64,000 nucleotides of DNA from Escherichia ruysiae. GTDB lineage: Bacteria; Pseudomonadota; Gammaproteobacteria; Enterobacterales; Enterobacteriaceae. Under the pieces are notes generated by a model. It ran no database searches. It saw only the letters and a list, made by a program, of their open reading frames with translations, and was not told the DNA's origin. Numbering within the stretch: the stretch's first letter is position 1; each line of letters begins with the position of its first letter. Shown piece by piece: positions 1 to 9,266 of the stretch. Position numbers and translations under genes: made by a program. The stretch covers positions 558,001-622,000 of the forward strand of contig NZ_JAVIWS010000001.1 of NCBI RefSeq assembly GCF_031323975.1. Direction: 5' to 3'.

Positions 1-1
1 C

Positions 2-307
2 ACCGCTACAGCATTGATTAACTTCGGCGCGTTGGTGGCATTTACCTTCGTCAATTTGTCGGTGTTTAATCATTTCTGGCGGCGTAAAGGAATGAATAAA
101 AGCTGGAAGGATCACTTTCACTATTTGCTGATGCCGCTGGTTGGCGCGCTGACGGTAGGCGTGTTGTGGGTTAACCTGGAGTCAACTTCACTGACGCTCG
201 GTCTGGTTTGGGCCTCGTTAGGCGGCGCATATTTGTGGTATCTGATCCGCCGCTATCGCAAAGTGCCGTTGTATGAAGGTGACAGAACACCAGTGAGCGA
301 GACGTAA
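2..307 (+). CDS. puuP: Putrescine importer PuuP, C-terminal part only
   Basis: This is the last ~100 codons of an open frame that enters from the left edge, so the true start lies outside the window. The residues are those of the C-terminus of an APC-family amine permease: hydrophobic segments around window positions 14-70, 130-165 and 200-245, then a polar tail ending in TPVSET. PuuP is the inner-membrane putrescine-proton symporter that feeds the glutamylated-putrescine (Puu) catabolic pathway. The neighbours ymjA and sapA are the expected ones for puuP in E. coli. The assignment rests on sequence recognition plus synteny. Only the tail is visible, so no substrate-binding residue can be checked. 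Confidence 0.9.
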   Translation, partial: TATALINFGALVAFTFVNLSVFNHFWRRKGMNKSWKDHFHYLLMPLVGALTVGVLWVNLESTSLTLGLVWASLGGAYLWYLIRRYRKVPLYEGDRTPVSET

Positions 308-317
308 TGTGTTGGAT

Positions 318-356
318 GCGCTGCGTATTGCCCTGCCTGTTGGCAATACGCAGCGC
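318..356 (+). terminator. Perfect 15-bp stem-loop after puuP
   Basis: Positions 318-332 and 342-356 are perfect reverse complements around a 9-nt loop, starting 11 nt after the puuP stop. There is no run of T after the stem, so it may act as an mRNA 3' stabiliser or a weak terminator rather than a canonical Rho-independent terminator. Confidence 0.5.
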
Positions 357-440
357 CATTATCCATAAAAAGATGTATGACCCGGATCACGAGTGCTATC
401 ATCCGCCCCTGTGCTTAACGCATTAACCCCAGGGCAGATA

Positions 441-686
441 ATGAACCACGATATCCCACTAAAATATTTTGATATTGCCGATGAGTACGCGACCGAATGC
501 GCAGAACCTGTCGCAGAAGCTGAACGCACGCCACTGGCTCACTACTTCCAGTTACTGCTCACCCGTTTGATGAATAATGAAGAGATCAGCGAAGAAGCTC
601 AGCATGACATGGCTGCTGAAGCGGGGATCAATCCCGCACGCATTGATGAGATCGCAGAGTTTTTGAATCAATGGGGTAATGAGTAA
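441..686 (+). CDS. ymjA: YmjA, DUF2543 family small protein
   Basis: 81 residues, [10 protein letters not shown]... to ...LNQWGNE, acidic and soluble, with no signal peptide or membrane segment. I recognise it as YmjA, a conserved enterobacterial protein of unknown function. An upstream in-frame start at 393 would add 16 residues, but the ATG at 441 gives the usual length and follows AGGGCAG as a ribosome-binding site. It lies alone between puuP and the sap operon, on the same strand. No function should be inferred from its neighbours. Confidence 0.85.
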   Translation: MNHDIPLKYFDIADEYATECAEPVAEAERTPLAHYFQLLLTRLMNNEEISEEAQHDMAAEAGINPARIDEIAEFLNQWGNE

Positions 687-696
687 TCCTTTATTA

Positions 697-718
697 AGGC
701 CAGTTCGGGCTGGCTTCT
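697..718 (+). terminator. Short stem-loop after ymjA
   Basis: GCCAG and CTGGC pair around a short loop, followed by TTCTT, 10-30 nt after the ymjA stop. The rest of the gap up to sapA (719-925) shows no gene; it should hold the sap promoter, which I cannot pinpoint. Confidence 0.35.
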
Positions 719-925
719 TACGAGCAAGTCAAACGGCACCTCGCTAAGTAGTTCTGTGAGTTATAGTTATAAGAAATCACGGGTACGAATGTTGAACAGA
801 TGGCGACGCCACATGTGCAACAACCAACCATACTGCCCTCATTGCGACCCCTGAACACAAACGGTAATGGCAAATGTCATTAAATATTAGTAAGATAGCC
901 TCTTTACATAAAATCCCTTAATATT

Positions 926-2566
926 ATGCGCCAGGTATTATCGTCTCTTTTGGTGATTGCTGGACTTGTGAGTGGTCAGGCAATCGCCGCGCCTGAACCC
1001 ACCCCGCACGCTGATATCCGCGACAGCGGTTTTGTCTATTGCGTCAGCGGGCAGGTCAACACCTTTAACCCATCCAAAGCGAGCAGTGGGTTAATTGTCG
1101 ATACCCTTGCCGCCCAGTTTTATGATCGACTACTGGATGTCGATCCTTATACTTATCGTCTGATGCCGGAACTTGCCGAAAGCTGGGAAGTGCTCGACAA
1201 CGGCGCGACCTATCGCTTCCACCTGCGTCGCGATGTCCCGTTTCAAAAAACCGACTGGTTTACGCCTACTCGCAAAATGAATGCCGACGATGTGGTGTTT
1301 ACCTTCCAGCGAATTTTTGACCGTAACAACCCGTGGCATAACGTCAACGGGAGCAATTTCCCCTATTTCGACAGCCTGCAATTTGCTGATAACGTGAAAA
1401 GCGTCCGCAAGCTGGATAATCACACCGTTGAGTTTCGTCTCGCCCAGCCGGATGCTTCTTTTTTATGGCATCTGGCGACCCATTATGCGTCGGTAATGTC
1501 TGCCGAATATGCGCAGAAATTAGAGAAAGAAGATCGTCAGGAACAACTCGACCGCCAACCCGTAGGCACCGGGCCGTATAAACTGTCGGAAAATCGCACG
1601 GGGCAATATATTCGCCTGCAACGTCATGATGAGTTCTGGCGAGGCAAACCGTTGATGCCGCAGGTGGTGGTGGATTTAGGCTCTGGTGGCACCGGACGTC
1701 TGTCGAAACTATTGACCGGTGAATGTGATGTTCTGGCCTGGCCTGCTGCCAGCCAGCTATCCATTTTGCGCGACGACCCGCGTTTGCGTTTAACGCTGCG
1801 TCCAGGGATGAACGTCGCCTATCTGGCATTTAACACCGCCAAACCGCCGCTAAATAATCCGGCTGTCCGTCATGCGCTGGCACTGGCGATTAATAACCAG
1901 CGCCTGATGCAATCTATCTATTACGGTACGGCTGAAACGGCGGCCTCTATTTTACCGCGCGCCTCGTGGGCTTATGACAACGAGGCTAAAATTACCGAAT
2001 ACAATCCGGCGAAATCACGCGAACAGTTAAAGGCATTGGGGCTGGAAAACTTAACGCTGAAACTGTGGGTGCCAACACGTTCGCAGGCGTGGAACCCCAG
2101 TCCGCTGAAAACTGCCGAACTGATTCAGGCGGATATGGCACAGGTCGGCGTGAAAGTGGTGATTGTGCCGGTAGAAGGTCGTTTTCAGGAGGCGCGGTTG
2201 ATGGATATGAGCCATGATCTGACGTTATCCGGTTGGGCGACGGACAGTAACGACCCGGACAGTTTCTTCCGTCCGCTACTGAGCTGCGCGGCAATTCATT
2301 CGCAGACCAACCTCGCCCACTGGTGCGACCCGAAATTCGACAACGTGTTGCGTAAGGCGCTCTCTTCGCAGCAACTGGCGGCGCGTATTGAAGCCTATGA
2401 CGAAGCGCAAAGTATTCTGGCGCAGGAGTTACCCATTCTGCCGCTGGCCTCATCATTACGCTTGCAGGCCTATCGGTACGATATCAAAGGGCTGGTTCTT
2501 AGCCCATTTGGTAACGCCTCCTTCGCTGGCGTATACCGCGAAAAGCAAGAGGTGAAAAAACCATGA
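926..2566 (+). CDS. sapA: SapA, periplasmic solute-binding protein of the Sap ABC transporter
   Basis: 546 residues with a cleavable signal peptide (about 1-21, ending in QAIA before APEP). The mature protein is a family-5 extracellular solute-binding protein of the oligopeptide/dipeptide type (Opp/Dpp class). In Salmonella and Haemophilus, Sap proteins contribute to antimicrobial-peptide resistance. In E. coli, SapBCDF has been reported to export putrescine. It is the first gene of sapABCDF and its stop overlaps the sapB start (ATGA). No strong Shine-Dalgarno is visible before the ATG (AAAATCCCTTAAT), which is unusual for a periplasmic binding protein. The length is about one residue less than the K-12 protein, near the C-terminal EKQEVKKP. 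Confidence 0.95.
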   Translation: MRQVLSSLLVIAGLVSGQAIAAPEPTPHADIRDSGFVYCVSGQVNTFNPSKASSGLIVDTLAAQFYDRLLDVDPYTYRLMPELAESWEVLDNGATYRFHLRRDVPFQKTDWFTPTRKMNADDVVFTFQRIFDRNNPWHNVNGSNFPYFDSLQFADNVKSVRKLDNHTVEFRLAQPDASFLWHLATHYASVMSAEYAQKLEKEDRQEQLDRQPVGTGPYKLSENRTGQYIRLQRHDEFWRGKPLMPQVVVDLGSGGTGRLSKLLTGECDVLAWPAASQLSILRDDPRLRLTLRPGMNVAYLAFNTAKPPLNNPAVRHALALAINNQRLMQSIYYGTAETAASILPRASWAYDNEAKITEYNPAKSREQLKALGLENLTLKLWVPTRSQAWNPSPLKTAELIQADMAQVGVKVVIVPVEGRFQEARLMDMSHDLTLSGWATDSNDPDSFFRPLLSCAAIHSQTNLAHWCDPKFDNVLRKALSSQQLAARIEAYDEAQSILAQELPILPLASSLRLQAYRYDIKGLVLSPFGNASFAGVYREKQEVKKP

Positions 2567-3528
2567 TTATCTTCACCTTACGCCGCGTTTTATTATTGAT
2601 CGTGACCCTGTTCTTGCTGACTTTTGTTGGCTTCAGTTTGAGCTATTTCACGCCACATGCGCCGTTACAAGGCGCTTCACTGGGGAATGCCTGGGTATTC
2701 TGGTTTAACGGCCTGATCCACTGGGATTTTGGCGTTTCCAGCATTAACGGACAACCGATAGCCGAACAGTTAAAAGAGGTTTTTCCGGCAACGATTGAGC
2801 TATGCATCCTCGCTTTCGGCTTTGCGCTAATTGTCGGCATCCCGGTGGGCATGATTGCCGGGATTACGCGCCATAAGTGGCAAGATAACTTGATCAATGC
2901 CATCGCGTTGCTGGGCTTTTCAATCCCGGTTTTCTGGCTGGCGCTTCTGCTGACGCTGTTTTGTTCGCTGACGCTGGGCTGGCTGCCCGTTTCAGGGCGT
3001 TTCGATTTGCTCTATGAAGTGAAACCTGTTACTGGCTTTGCGTTGATTGATGCCTGGCTTTCAGACTCTCCGTGGCGGGATGAAATGATCATGAGCGCAA
3101 TACGCCATATGGTGTTGCCGGTTATCACCCTGTCGGTTGCGCCAACAACTGAAGTGATCCGATTGATGCGTATCAGCACTATCGAAGTGTATGACCAGAA
3201 CTATGTGAAAGCGGCGGCGACCCGTGGTTTGTCACGCTTTACTATTTTGCGTCGCCATGTGCTGCATAACGCGCTACCCCCCGTCATCCCTCGTTTGGGC
3301 TTGCAATTTTCCACCATGCTGACGCTGGCGATGATCACCGAAATGGTCTTTAGCTGGCCTGGTTTGGGGCGCTGGTTAATTAACGCCATTCGCCAACAAG
3401 ATTACGCAGCGATTTCCGCCGGTGTGATGGTGTGTGGCTCTCTGGTCATTATTATTAACGTGATTTCTGATATTTTGGGTGCTATGGCTAACCCTCTGAA
3501 ACATAAGGAATGGTATGCCTTACGATAG
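2563..3528 (+). CDS. sapB: SapB, ABC transporter inner-membrane permease
   Basis: 321 residues with about six hydrophobic transmembrane stretches, the first at residues 8-30. Near residues 215-235 it carries the binding-protein-dependent permease (EAA-loop) region, [18 protein letters not shown], which docks on the ATPase. It pairs with SapC to form the membrane channel. The start overlaps the sapA stop by 4 nt and the end overlaps sapC by 14 nt, showing tight translational coupling. The DppB/OppB family is the alternative by fold, but the operon order identifies it as SapB. Confidence 0.95.
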   Translation: MIIFTLRRVLLLIVTLFLLTFVGFSLSYFTPHAPLQGASLGNAWVFWFNGLIHWDFGVSSINGQPIAEQLKEVFPATIELCILAFGFALIVGIPVGMIAGITRHKWQDNLINAIALLGFSIPVFWLALLLTLFCSLTLGWLPVSGRFDLLYEVKPVTGFALIDAWLSDSPWRDEMIMSAIRHMVLPVITLSVAPTTEVIRLMRISTIEVYDQNYVKAAATRGLSRFTILRRHVLHNALPPVIPRLGLQFSTMLTLAMITEMVFSWPGLGRWLINAIRQQDYAAISAGVMVCGSLVIIINVISDILGAMANPLKHKEWYALR

Positions 3529-4405
3529 CGTATACAGCGAGAAGCGCCCACCGGGCACGCTGCGTACCGCCTGGCGCAAATTCTATGGTGATGCCGCTGC
3601 AATGGTCGGCCTGTACGGCTGCGCGGGGCTGGCTGTGCTGTGTATTTTTGGCGGCTGGTTTGCGCCTTACGGCATTGACCAGCAATTTCTCGGTTATCAA
3701 TTGTTGCCACCGTCATGGTCTCGCTATGGCGAAGTCTCTTTCTTCCTGGGGACTGACGACCTCGGACGCGACGTTTTAAGCCGTTTATTGAGCGGCGCTG
3801 CGCCTACCGTTGGCGGCGCATTTGTGGTGACACTTGCTGCTACCATCTGTGGTCTGGTGCTCGGCACCTTCGCCGGTGCGACGCATGGTCTACGGTCAGC
3901 GGTGCTTAATCATATTCTGGATACCTTACTGGCGATCCCGTCCCTGCTGCTGGCAATTATCGTTGTGGCATTTGCCGGGCCGAGTTTGTCGCACGCGATG
4001 TTTGCCGTCTGGCTGGCGCTGCTGCCGCGTATGGTGCGTTCGGTCTACAGCATGGTGCATGATGAACTGGAAAAAGAGTACGTTATCGCTGCTCGCCTGG
4101 ATGGGGCAACGACGCTGAATATTCTCTGGTTTGCCGTACTGCCAAACATCACCGCTGGACTGGTCACTGAGATCACCCGCGCACTGTCAATGGCAATTCT
4201 TGATATTGCCGCGCTGGGCTTTCTTGATCTCGGCGCGCAACTCCCCTCTCCTGAATGGGGAGCGATGCTCGGCGATGCACTGGAACTGATTTATGTCGCC
4301 CCGTGGACCGTCATGCTTCCTGGGGCGGCAATTATGATCAGCGTGTTGTTGGTTAACCTCCTTGGTGATGGTGTGCGTCGTGCAATTATTGCGGGGGTGG
4401 AATAA
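3515..4405 (+). CDS. sapC: SapC, ABC transporter inner-membrane permease
   Basis: 296 residues of the DppC/OppC permease type: an N-terminal cytoplasmic stretch, a first membrane segment around 30-50, the [14 protein letters not shown] signature near residue 80 typical of this subfamily, and an EAA-loop region ([19 protein letters not shown]) near 190. It is the partner of SapB. The ATG used lies inside the last codons of sapB. The stop (TAA) shares one base with the sapD start. Confidence 0.95.
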
Positions 4406-5397
4406 TGCCGTTACTGGATATTCGTAACCTGACCATTGAATTTAAAACCGGTGATGAGTGGGTTAAAGCCGTTGACCGCGTGAGTATGACCTTAACCGAA
4501 GGCGAAATCCGGGGCCTTGTTGGTGAATCCGGCTCCGGCAAAAGTTTGATTGCGAAAGCGATTTGTGGCGTCAATAAAGATAACTGGCGTGTTACCGCTG
4601 ACCGTATGCGTTTTGATGACATCGATCTGCTGCGTCTTTCCGCGCGCGAACGGCGCAAGCTGGTTGGGCACAACGTGTCGATGATTTTTCAGGAACCACA
4701 ATCGTGTCTCGACCCTTCTGAACGTGTGGGGCGTCAGTTAATGCAAAACATCCCGGCCTGGACCTATAAAGGCCGTTGGTGGCAGCGTTTTGGCTGGCGC
4801 AAACGCCGTGCCATTGAGCTGCTGCACCGCGTGGGGATTAAAGATCACAAAGATGCGATGCGCAGCTTTCCATATGAGTTGACCGAAGGTGAATGCCAGA
4901 AAGTGATGATTGCCATCGCGCTGGCGAATCAACCACGTCTGCTAATAGCTGACGAACCTACAAACTCAATGGAGCCAACAACACAGGCGCAAATCTTTCG
5001 CCTGCTGACGCGTCTCAACCAAAACAGCAATACTACTATTTTGCTTATCAGCCATGACTTACAAATGCTTAGCCAATGGGCGGATAAAATCAACGTGCTA
5101 TATTGTGGTCAGACAGTGGAAACCGCGCCAAGTAAGGAGCTGGTGACAATGCCGCATCATCCTTACACCCAGGCGCTGATCCGCGCGATACCGGATTTCG
5201 GCAGCGCGATGCCGCATAAAAGTCGCCTCAATACGCTGCCTGGTGCAATCCCGCTTCTGGAACAATTACCCATTGGTTGTCGTCTGGGGCCACGTTGCCC
5301 ATATGCACAACGAGAATGTATAGTGACGCCGCGCCTGACGGGCGCGAAAAATCATCTCTATGCCTGTCATTTCCCGCTGAATATGGAGAAAGAGTGA
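4405..5397 (+). CDS. sapD: SapD, ABC transporter ATPase
   Basis: 330 residues. Walker A GESGSGKS at about 40-47, Walker B LLIADEPT at about 178-185, and the C-terminal oligopeptide/dipeptide extension with cysteines ([15 protein letters not shown]) near 290-310. The usual LSGGQ signature is replaced by LTEGECQK, a feature of SapD rather than damage. SapD is also reported to support Trk/Kup potassium uptake in E. coli by binding ATP. It is translationally coupled to sapC, and sapF follows with a 1-nt gap. Confidence 0.95.
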
Positions 5398-5398
5398 G

Positions 5399-6205
5399 AT
5401 GATCGAAACGCTGCTCGAAGTGCGTAATTTAAGCAAAACGTTCCGCTACCGAACTGGCTGGTTTCGTCGTCAGACCGTAGAAGCCGTAAAACCCTTGAGC
5501 TTTACGCTACGTGAACGCCAGACGCTGGCGATTATTGGTGAAAACGGCTCCGGTAAATCGACGCTGGCGAAAATGCTGGCAGGAATGATTGAGCCAACCA
5601 GCGGCGAGTTATTGATTGACGATCATCCGCTGCATTTTGGCGATTACTCCTTCCGCAGCCAGCGGATTCGCATGATTTTTCAGGATCCATCGACCTCGTT
5701 GAATCCGCGTCAGCGTATCTCGCAGATCCTTGATTTTCCTCTGCGTTTGAACACCGATCTGGAACCTGAACAGCGCCGCAAACAGATTATTGAAACAATG
5801 CGTATGGTCGGGCTGCTACCGGATCACGTCAGTTACTATCCGCATATGCTGGCACCAGGGCAAAAACAACGTCTGGGTCTGGCGCGCGCGCTGATATTGC
5901 GCCCAAAAGTTATTATCGCGGATGAAGCTCTCGCCTCGCTGGATATGTCGATGCGTTCGCAGTTGATTAATCTGATGCTGGAGCTACAAGAGAAACAGGG
6001 CATTTCTTATATTTATGTTACCCAACATATCGGGATGATGAAGCATATCAGCGACCAGGTTCTGGTCATGCATCAGGGTGAAGTGGTCGAGCGCGGTAGT
6101 ACGGCTGACGTGCTGGCATCGCCGCTACATGAACTCACCAAACGGCTCATTTCCGGGCACTTTGGCGAAGCGTTGACGGCGGATGCGTGGCGCAAAGATC
6201 GTTGA
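5399..6205 (+). CDS. sapF: SapF, ABC transporter ATPase
   Basis: 268 residues. Walker A GENGSGKS near 47-54, a signature region LAPGQKQRLGLARAL near 152-166 (degenerate LSGGQ), Walker B VIIADEALASLD near 171-182, and an H-loop (VTQHIG). It is the second ATPase of the Sap transporter and the last gene of the operon, starting 2 nt after the sapD stop. The family includes DppF and OppF; gene order decides for SapF. Confidence 0.95.
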   Translation: MIETLLEVRNLSKTFRYRTGWFRRQTVEAVKPLSFTLRERQTLAIIGENGSGKSTLAKMLAGMIEPTSGELLIDDHPLHFGDYSFRSQRIRMIFQDPSTSLNPRQRISQILDFPLRLNTDLEPEQRRKQIIETMRMVGLLPDHVSYYPHMLAPGQKQRLGLARALILRPKVIIADEALASLDMSMRSQLINLMLELQEKQGISYIYVTQHIGMMKHISDQVLVMHQGEVVERGSTADVLASPLHELTKRLISGHFGEALTADAWRKDR

Positions 6206-6235
6206 TTTTCTGAACCCGCCTTCCAGATAATTCAC

Positions 6236-6272
6236 CTCATTCTGACAAGGGATTAAATCTTGTCAGAATGAG
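6236..6272 (+). promoter_or_regulatory. Perfect 14-bp stem-loop between sapF and ycjD
   Basis: Positions 6236-6249 and 6259-6272 are perfect reverse complements around a 9-nt loop. No T-run follows on either strand. The right arm ends 3 nt before the ycjD ATG at 6276 and so covers where its ribosome-binding site should be. Confidence 0.55.
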
Positions 6273-6275
6273 TGG

Positions 6276-6638
6276 ATGGATAAAATAAAATCAAATGCGC
6301 GTTATTTAAGACGCAATCTCACCCCGCAGGAACGAAAGCTCTGGCGATATCTTCGCAGCCGACGTTTTGGTGATTTCAAATTTCGCCGTCAACATCCGGT
6401 GGGGAGCTACATTCTCGATTTTGCCTGCTGCTCGGCGCGTGTAGTAGTTGAGCTGGATGGTGGGCAGCATGATTCGACAGTTGCCTATGATACCAGGCGC
6501 ACACGCTGGCTTGAGTCGCAGGGCTGGACCGTGCTGCGTTTCTGGAATAACGAGATTGATTGTAATGAGGAGGCGGTGCTGGAGATTATTCTGCAGGAAC
6601 TGAGTCGCCTGTCACCCTCACCCCAGCCCTCTCCCTGA
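6276..6638 (+). CDS. ycjD: YcjD, DUF559 family endonuclease-like protein
   Basis: 120 residues. The DUF559 domain fills the protein: basic N-terminus (NARYLRRNLTPQERKLW), then RRFGDFKFRRQHPVGSYILDF near 31-51, with catalytic-type residues of the PD-(D/E)XK/Vsr-like fold (D at the end of ILDF, and VVELDGGQHD near 59-68). The biochemical role is unknown; the family is predicted to be nuclease-like. The last residues, SPSPQPSP then stop, are encoded by the first unit of a downstream repeat array. There is no convincing Shine-Dalgarno, since the region is occupied by a hairpin arm. It stands alone between sapF and fabI. Confidence 0.88.
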   Translation: MDKIKSNARYLRRNLTPQERKLWRYLRSRRFGDFKFRRQHPVGSYILDFACCSARVVVELDGGQHDSTVAYDTRRTRWLESQGWTVLRFWNNEIDCNEEAVLEIILQELSRLSPSPQPSP

Positions 6639-6930
6639 AAGGGCAAGGGAGCCGACTGAATCGGGTAGTTGCTGTGGTGAAAACATGGAGTCGGATGGTG
6701 AAGAATATTCGGCAAGGACTGAATCGCCGGTCACCCTCTCCCCAGCCCTCTCCCTGAAAGGGCGAGGAAGCCGACCGAGCCGGGTGGCTGTTGTGGTGAA
6801 AATATAGAGGCGGATGATAAAGAATATTCGGCCAGGACTGAACTGCCGGTCACCCTCTCCCTGAAAGGACTAGGGGGCTGTATGTGCCTGTTTGTTGCTG
6901 GGGTGACAATATTTGCACAATACGATCCCC
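6612..6930 (+). repeat. Decayed tandem array (119-bp period) derived from the ycjD 3' end
   Basis: Three copies begin with TCACCCTC at 6612, 6731 and 6850, so both steps are exactly 119 bp. Copies 1 and 2 are clearly alike over their whole length. Copy 3 lacks about 12 bp of the C-rich core and diverges further along. Each copy could encode the same tail as ycjD (S-P-S-P-Q-P-S-P-stop, or S-P-S-P-stop in copy 3). The likeness also extends about 35 bp upstream into the gene, so copies 2 and 3 look like degenerate duplications of the last codons of ycjD plus its 3' flank. Confidence 0.8.
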
Positions 6931-6963
6931 TCGCCCCTCTGGGGAGAGGGTTAGGGTGAGGGG
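6927..6963. repeat. Inverted C/G-rich element closing the ycjD array
   Basis: On the minus strand this reads CCCCTCACCCTAACCCTCTC followed by CCCAGAGGGGCGAGGGG. It is the same kind of sequence as the core of the 119-bp units at 6613-6647, but inverted. C-rich runs of this type are common intergenic repeats in enterobacteria. It marks the right boundary of the repeat region about 70 bp before the fabI promoter area. Confidence 0.65.
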
Positions 6964-7034
6964 AAAAGCCCCACCCTGCCCGCGCCCTGCTCCGGTCGGA
7001 CCTGGCAACTATAGCCACCCACAGCCAGGTTGAT

Positions 7035-7040
7035 TATAAT
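7035..7040 (+). promoter_or_regulatory. Candidate -10 box (TATAAT) for fabI
   Basis: A perfect TATAAT lies 88 bp before the fabI start, just past the repeat array. No good -35 sits 17 bp upstream (TAGCCA), so this is a candidate only. Confidence 0.4.
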
Positions 7041-7127
7041 AACCGTTTATCTGTTCGTACTGTTTATTTAAACGACGAATCGCCTGATTTTCAGGCACAA
7101 CAAGCATCAACAATAAGGATTAAAGCT

Positions 7128-7916
7128 ATGGGTTTTCTTTCCGGTAAGCGCATTCTGGTAACCGGTGTTGCCAGCAAACTGTCCATCGCCTACGGTATCG
7201 CTCAGGCGATGCACCGCGAAGGAGCTGAACTGGCATTCACCTACCAGAACGACAAACTGAAAGGCCGCGTAGAAGAATTTGCCGCTCAATTAGGTTCTGA
7301 CATCGTTCTGCAGTGCGATGTTGCCGAAGATGCCAGCATCGACACCATGTTCGCTGAACTGGGTAAAGTCTGGCCGAAATTTGACGGCTTCGTACACTCT
7401 ATTGGTTTTGCACCTGGCGATCAGCTGGATGGTGACTATGTTAACGCCGTTACCCGTGAAGGCTTCAAAATTGCCCACGACATCAGCTCTTACAGCTTCG
7501 TTGCAATGGCAAAAGCTTGCCGTTCCATGCTGAATCCGGGTTCTGCCCTGCTGACCCTCTCCTACCTGGGCGCCGAACGCGCTATCCCGAACTACAACGT
7601 TATGGGTCTGGCAAAAGCGTCTCTGGAAGCGAACGTACGCTATATGGCTAACGCGATGGGTCCGGAAGGTGTGCGTGTTAACGCCATCTCTGCGGGTCCG
7701 ATCCGTACTCTGGCGGCTTCCGGCATCAAAGACTTCCGTAAAATGCTGGCTCACTGCGAAGCGGTTACACCGATTCGTCGTACCGTTACCATTGAAGATG
7801 TAGGTAACTCTGCAGCGTTCCTGTGCTCCGACCTCTCCGCTGGTATCTCCGGTGAAGTCGTTCACGTTGATGGCGGTTTCAGCATCGCTGCCATGAACGA
7901 ACTGGAACTGAAATAA
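7128..7916 (+). CDS. fabI: Enoyl-[acyl-carrier-protein] reductase (NADH) FabI
   Basis: 262 residues, a short-chain dehydrogenase/reductase-fold enzyme. It performs the final reduction of each fatty-acid elongation cycle (trans-2-enoyl-ACP to acyl-ACP with NADH) in the cytoplasm. The nucleotide-binding loop [13 protein letters not shown] is at residues 11-23. The catalytic residues are Y146, Y156 and K163 ([19 protein letters not shown]). G93, the position commonly changed in triclosan resistance, is the wild-type glycine. The ribosome-binding site is AAGGATT. Codon use is strongly biased towards highly expressed genes, unlike yciW downstream. It is transcribed alone, with a terminator directly after it. 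Confidence 0.98.
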
Positions 7917-7935
7917 TCGTTCTGTTGGTAAAGAT

Positions 7936-7962
7936 GGGCGGCGTTCTGCCGCCCGATTTCTC
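7936..7962 (+). terminator. fabI terminator
   Basis: GGGCGGC, a 5-nt loop, then GCCGCCC followed by GATTTCTCT, 20 nt after the fabI stop. Confidence 0.75.
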
Positions 7963-8059
7963 TGTTATACCTTTCTGATATTTGTTATCGCCGATCCGTC
8001 TTTCTCCCCTCCCAGCCTTGCGTCAGGATAACGATTTCCTTTACGACCAAGGAGTACCC

Positions 8060-9199
8060 ATGGAACAACGCCACATTACCGGCAAAAGCCACTGGTATCA
8101 TGAAACGCAATCCAGTACTTCGGAGTATGACGTTTTGCCACTGGTTCCGGGAGCCGCAAAGGTAACCGATCCTTTTCTGCTCGACGTGATCCTTGATGAA
8201 GAAACACTTGATCCCTTTCATTCGTGGCTGATCCCGGCGCGTGCTCTTGCTGTAGAGTTCTTCCCCGACCAGCTTGCAGTGACACGCTTACAAACATTCA
8301 CCGCCTATGAACGCCTGACGACCGCCCTGACGGTTGCCCAGGTCTGCGGCGTCCAGCGGTTATGCAACTACTATTCCGCGCGTCTGACACCGCTTCCCGG
8401 GCCAGACTCCTCCAGGGAAAGCAATCATCGGCTGGCGCAAATCACGCAATATGCCCGTCAACTGGCTGGTTCTCCATCTATTATCGACGGTCAGTCCCGC
8501 CAGCATCTTAACGATGTCGGGCTTACCGCCTGGGACTGTGTAATTATCAATCAAATCATCGGCTTTGTTGGTTTTCAGGCGCGAGCGATCGCCACATTTC
8601 AGGCTTATCTTGAGCACCCGATACGCTGGCTACCCGGTCTGGAAGTGCAAAGCTACGCAGACGGTTCACTTTTTGCTGAAGCATCAACTGGCTGGCGTGC
8701 CTGCTACGAAGTGGATAAATATCCGCAAGAGCAAGAGATGAATGCTCTCCGACAGCTACCATCCGAACTCCGCCAACTGATAGCAATATTGAATCTGCAC
8801 CCTGCCTCACTTTCACTCTTTGTGACGTTGCTATCCAGTTCCTTGGTAACAACAAAATCCAGCCATCAACTTGCTGCCTTACTCAGTGCACGAATTAACG
8901 GGAGCGTTGCCTGTTTCACCTCTTTAATTCATTCAAATGTTGAATATAAAGAAGCAATATGCATTCTGCTTCAGGGCGAAAACGAAATAAACCAATGGGC
9001 TGACCGTCATTCTGTTGAGCGCGCTACCGTTCAGGCGATACAATGGCTGACACGAGCACCCGATCGCTTTAGCGCCGCCCAGTTTAGCCCATTACTCGAA
9101 CATGAAATATCATCAGCTCAGGTTATCAATCTGCTGGTATGGAGCGGGTTTTGTGGTTGGATAAATCGCTTAAAAATCGCGTTGGGTGAAACACATTAA
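8060..9199 (+). CDS. yciW: YciW, CMD-domain protein linked to cysteine metabolism
   Basis: 379 residues from the ATG at 8060, which follows AAGGAG at an ideal distance. An in-frame TTG at 7982 would give 405 residues but lies almost in the fabI terminator. I recognise it as YciW, annotated as a putative carboxymuconolactone-decarboxylase/peroxidase-like protein. In E. coli it is CysB-regulated and has been linked to cysteine/methionine metabolism. I cannot identify an intact catalytic Cys-x-x-Cys of the AhpD type, so enzymatic activity is uncertain. It has no signal or membrane segment. It lies between fabI and rnb on the same strand. Confidence 0.8.
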   Translation: MEQRHITGKSHWYHETQSSTSEYDVLPLVPGAAKVTDPFLLDVILDEETLDPFHSWLIPARALAVEFFPDQLAVTRLQTFTAYERLTTALTVAQVCGVQRLCNYYSARLTPLPGPDSSRESNHRLAQITQYARQLAGSPSIIDGQSRQHLNDVGLTAWDCVIINQIIGFVGFQARAIATFQAYLEHPIRWLPGLEVQSYADGSLFAEASTGWRACYEVDKYPQEQEMNALRQLPSELRQLIAILNLHPASLSLFVTLLSSSLVTTKSSHQLAALLSARINGSVACFTSLIHSNVEYKEAICILLQGENEINQWADRHSVERATVQAIQWLTRAPDRFSAAQFSPLLEHEISSAQVINLLVWSGFCGWINRLKIALGETH

Positions 9200-9266
9200 C
9201 CTTGCTGCGTCAGGCAGAATCGCGTAAAACTGTCAGCCGCTCTAATGGCCACCAAAATAGACAATT

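Noticed and set aside
318..356. Perfect palindromes after puuP and between ribA and acnA as possible REP elements
   Set aside because: They lack the REP consensus (GCCTGATGCG-type core) and occur singly. They are better seen as transcript-end hairpins.
6612..6930. The three regularly spaced repeats as a possible CRISPR array
   Set aside because: The full 119-bp unit is repeated, including the 'spacer' part, and copies are degenerate. There are no short identical repeats with unique spacers and no cas genes.
6485..7018. Two minus-strand frames (6485-6715 and 6731-7018) across the ycjD repeat array
   Set aside because: Both are built from the C-rich repeat units read backwards (proline- and glycine-rich nonsense). 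The repeat structure explains them fully.
7290..7865. 191-codon minus-strand frame opposite fabI
   Set aside because: Same explanation: antisense of a strongly biased, essential gene. No independent signals.
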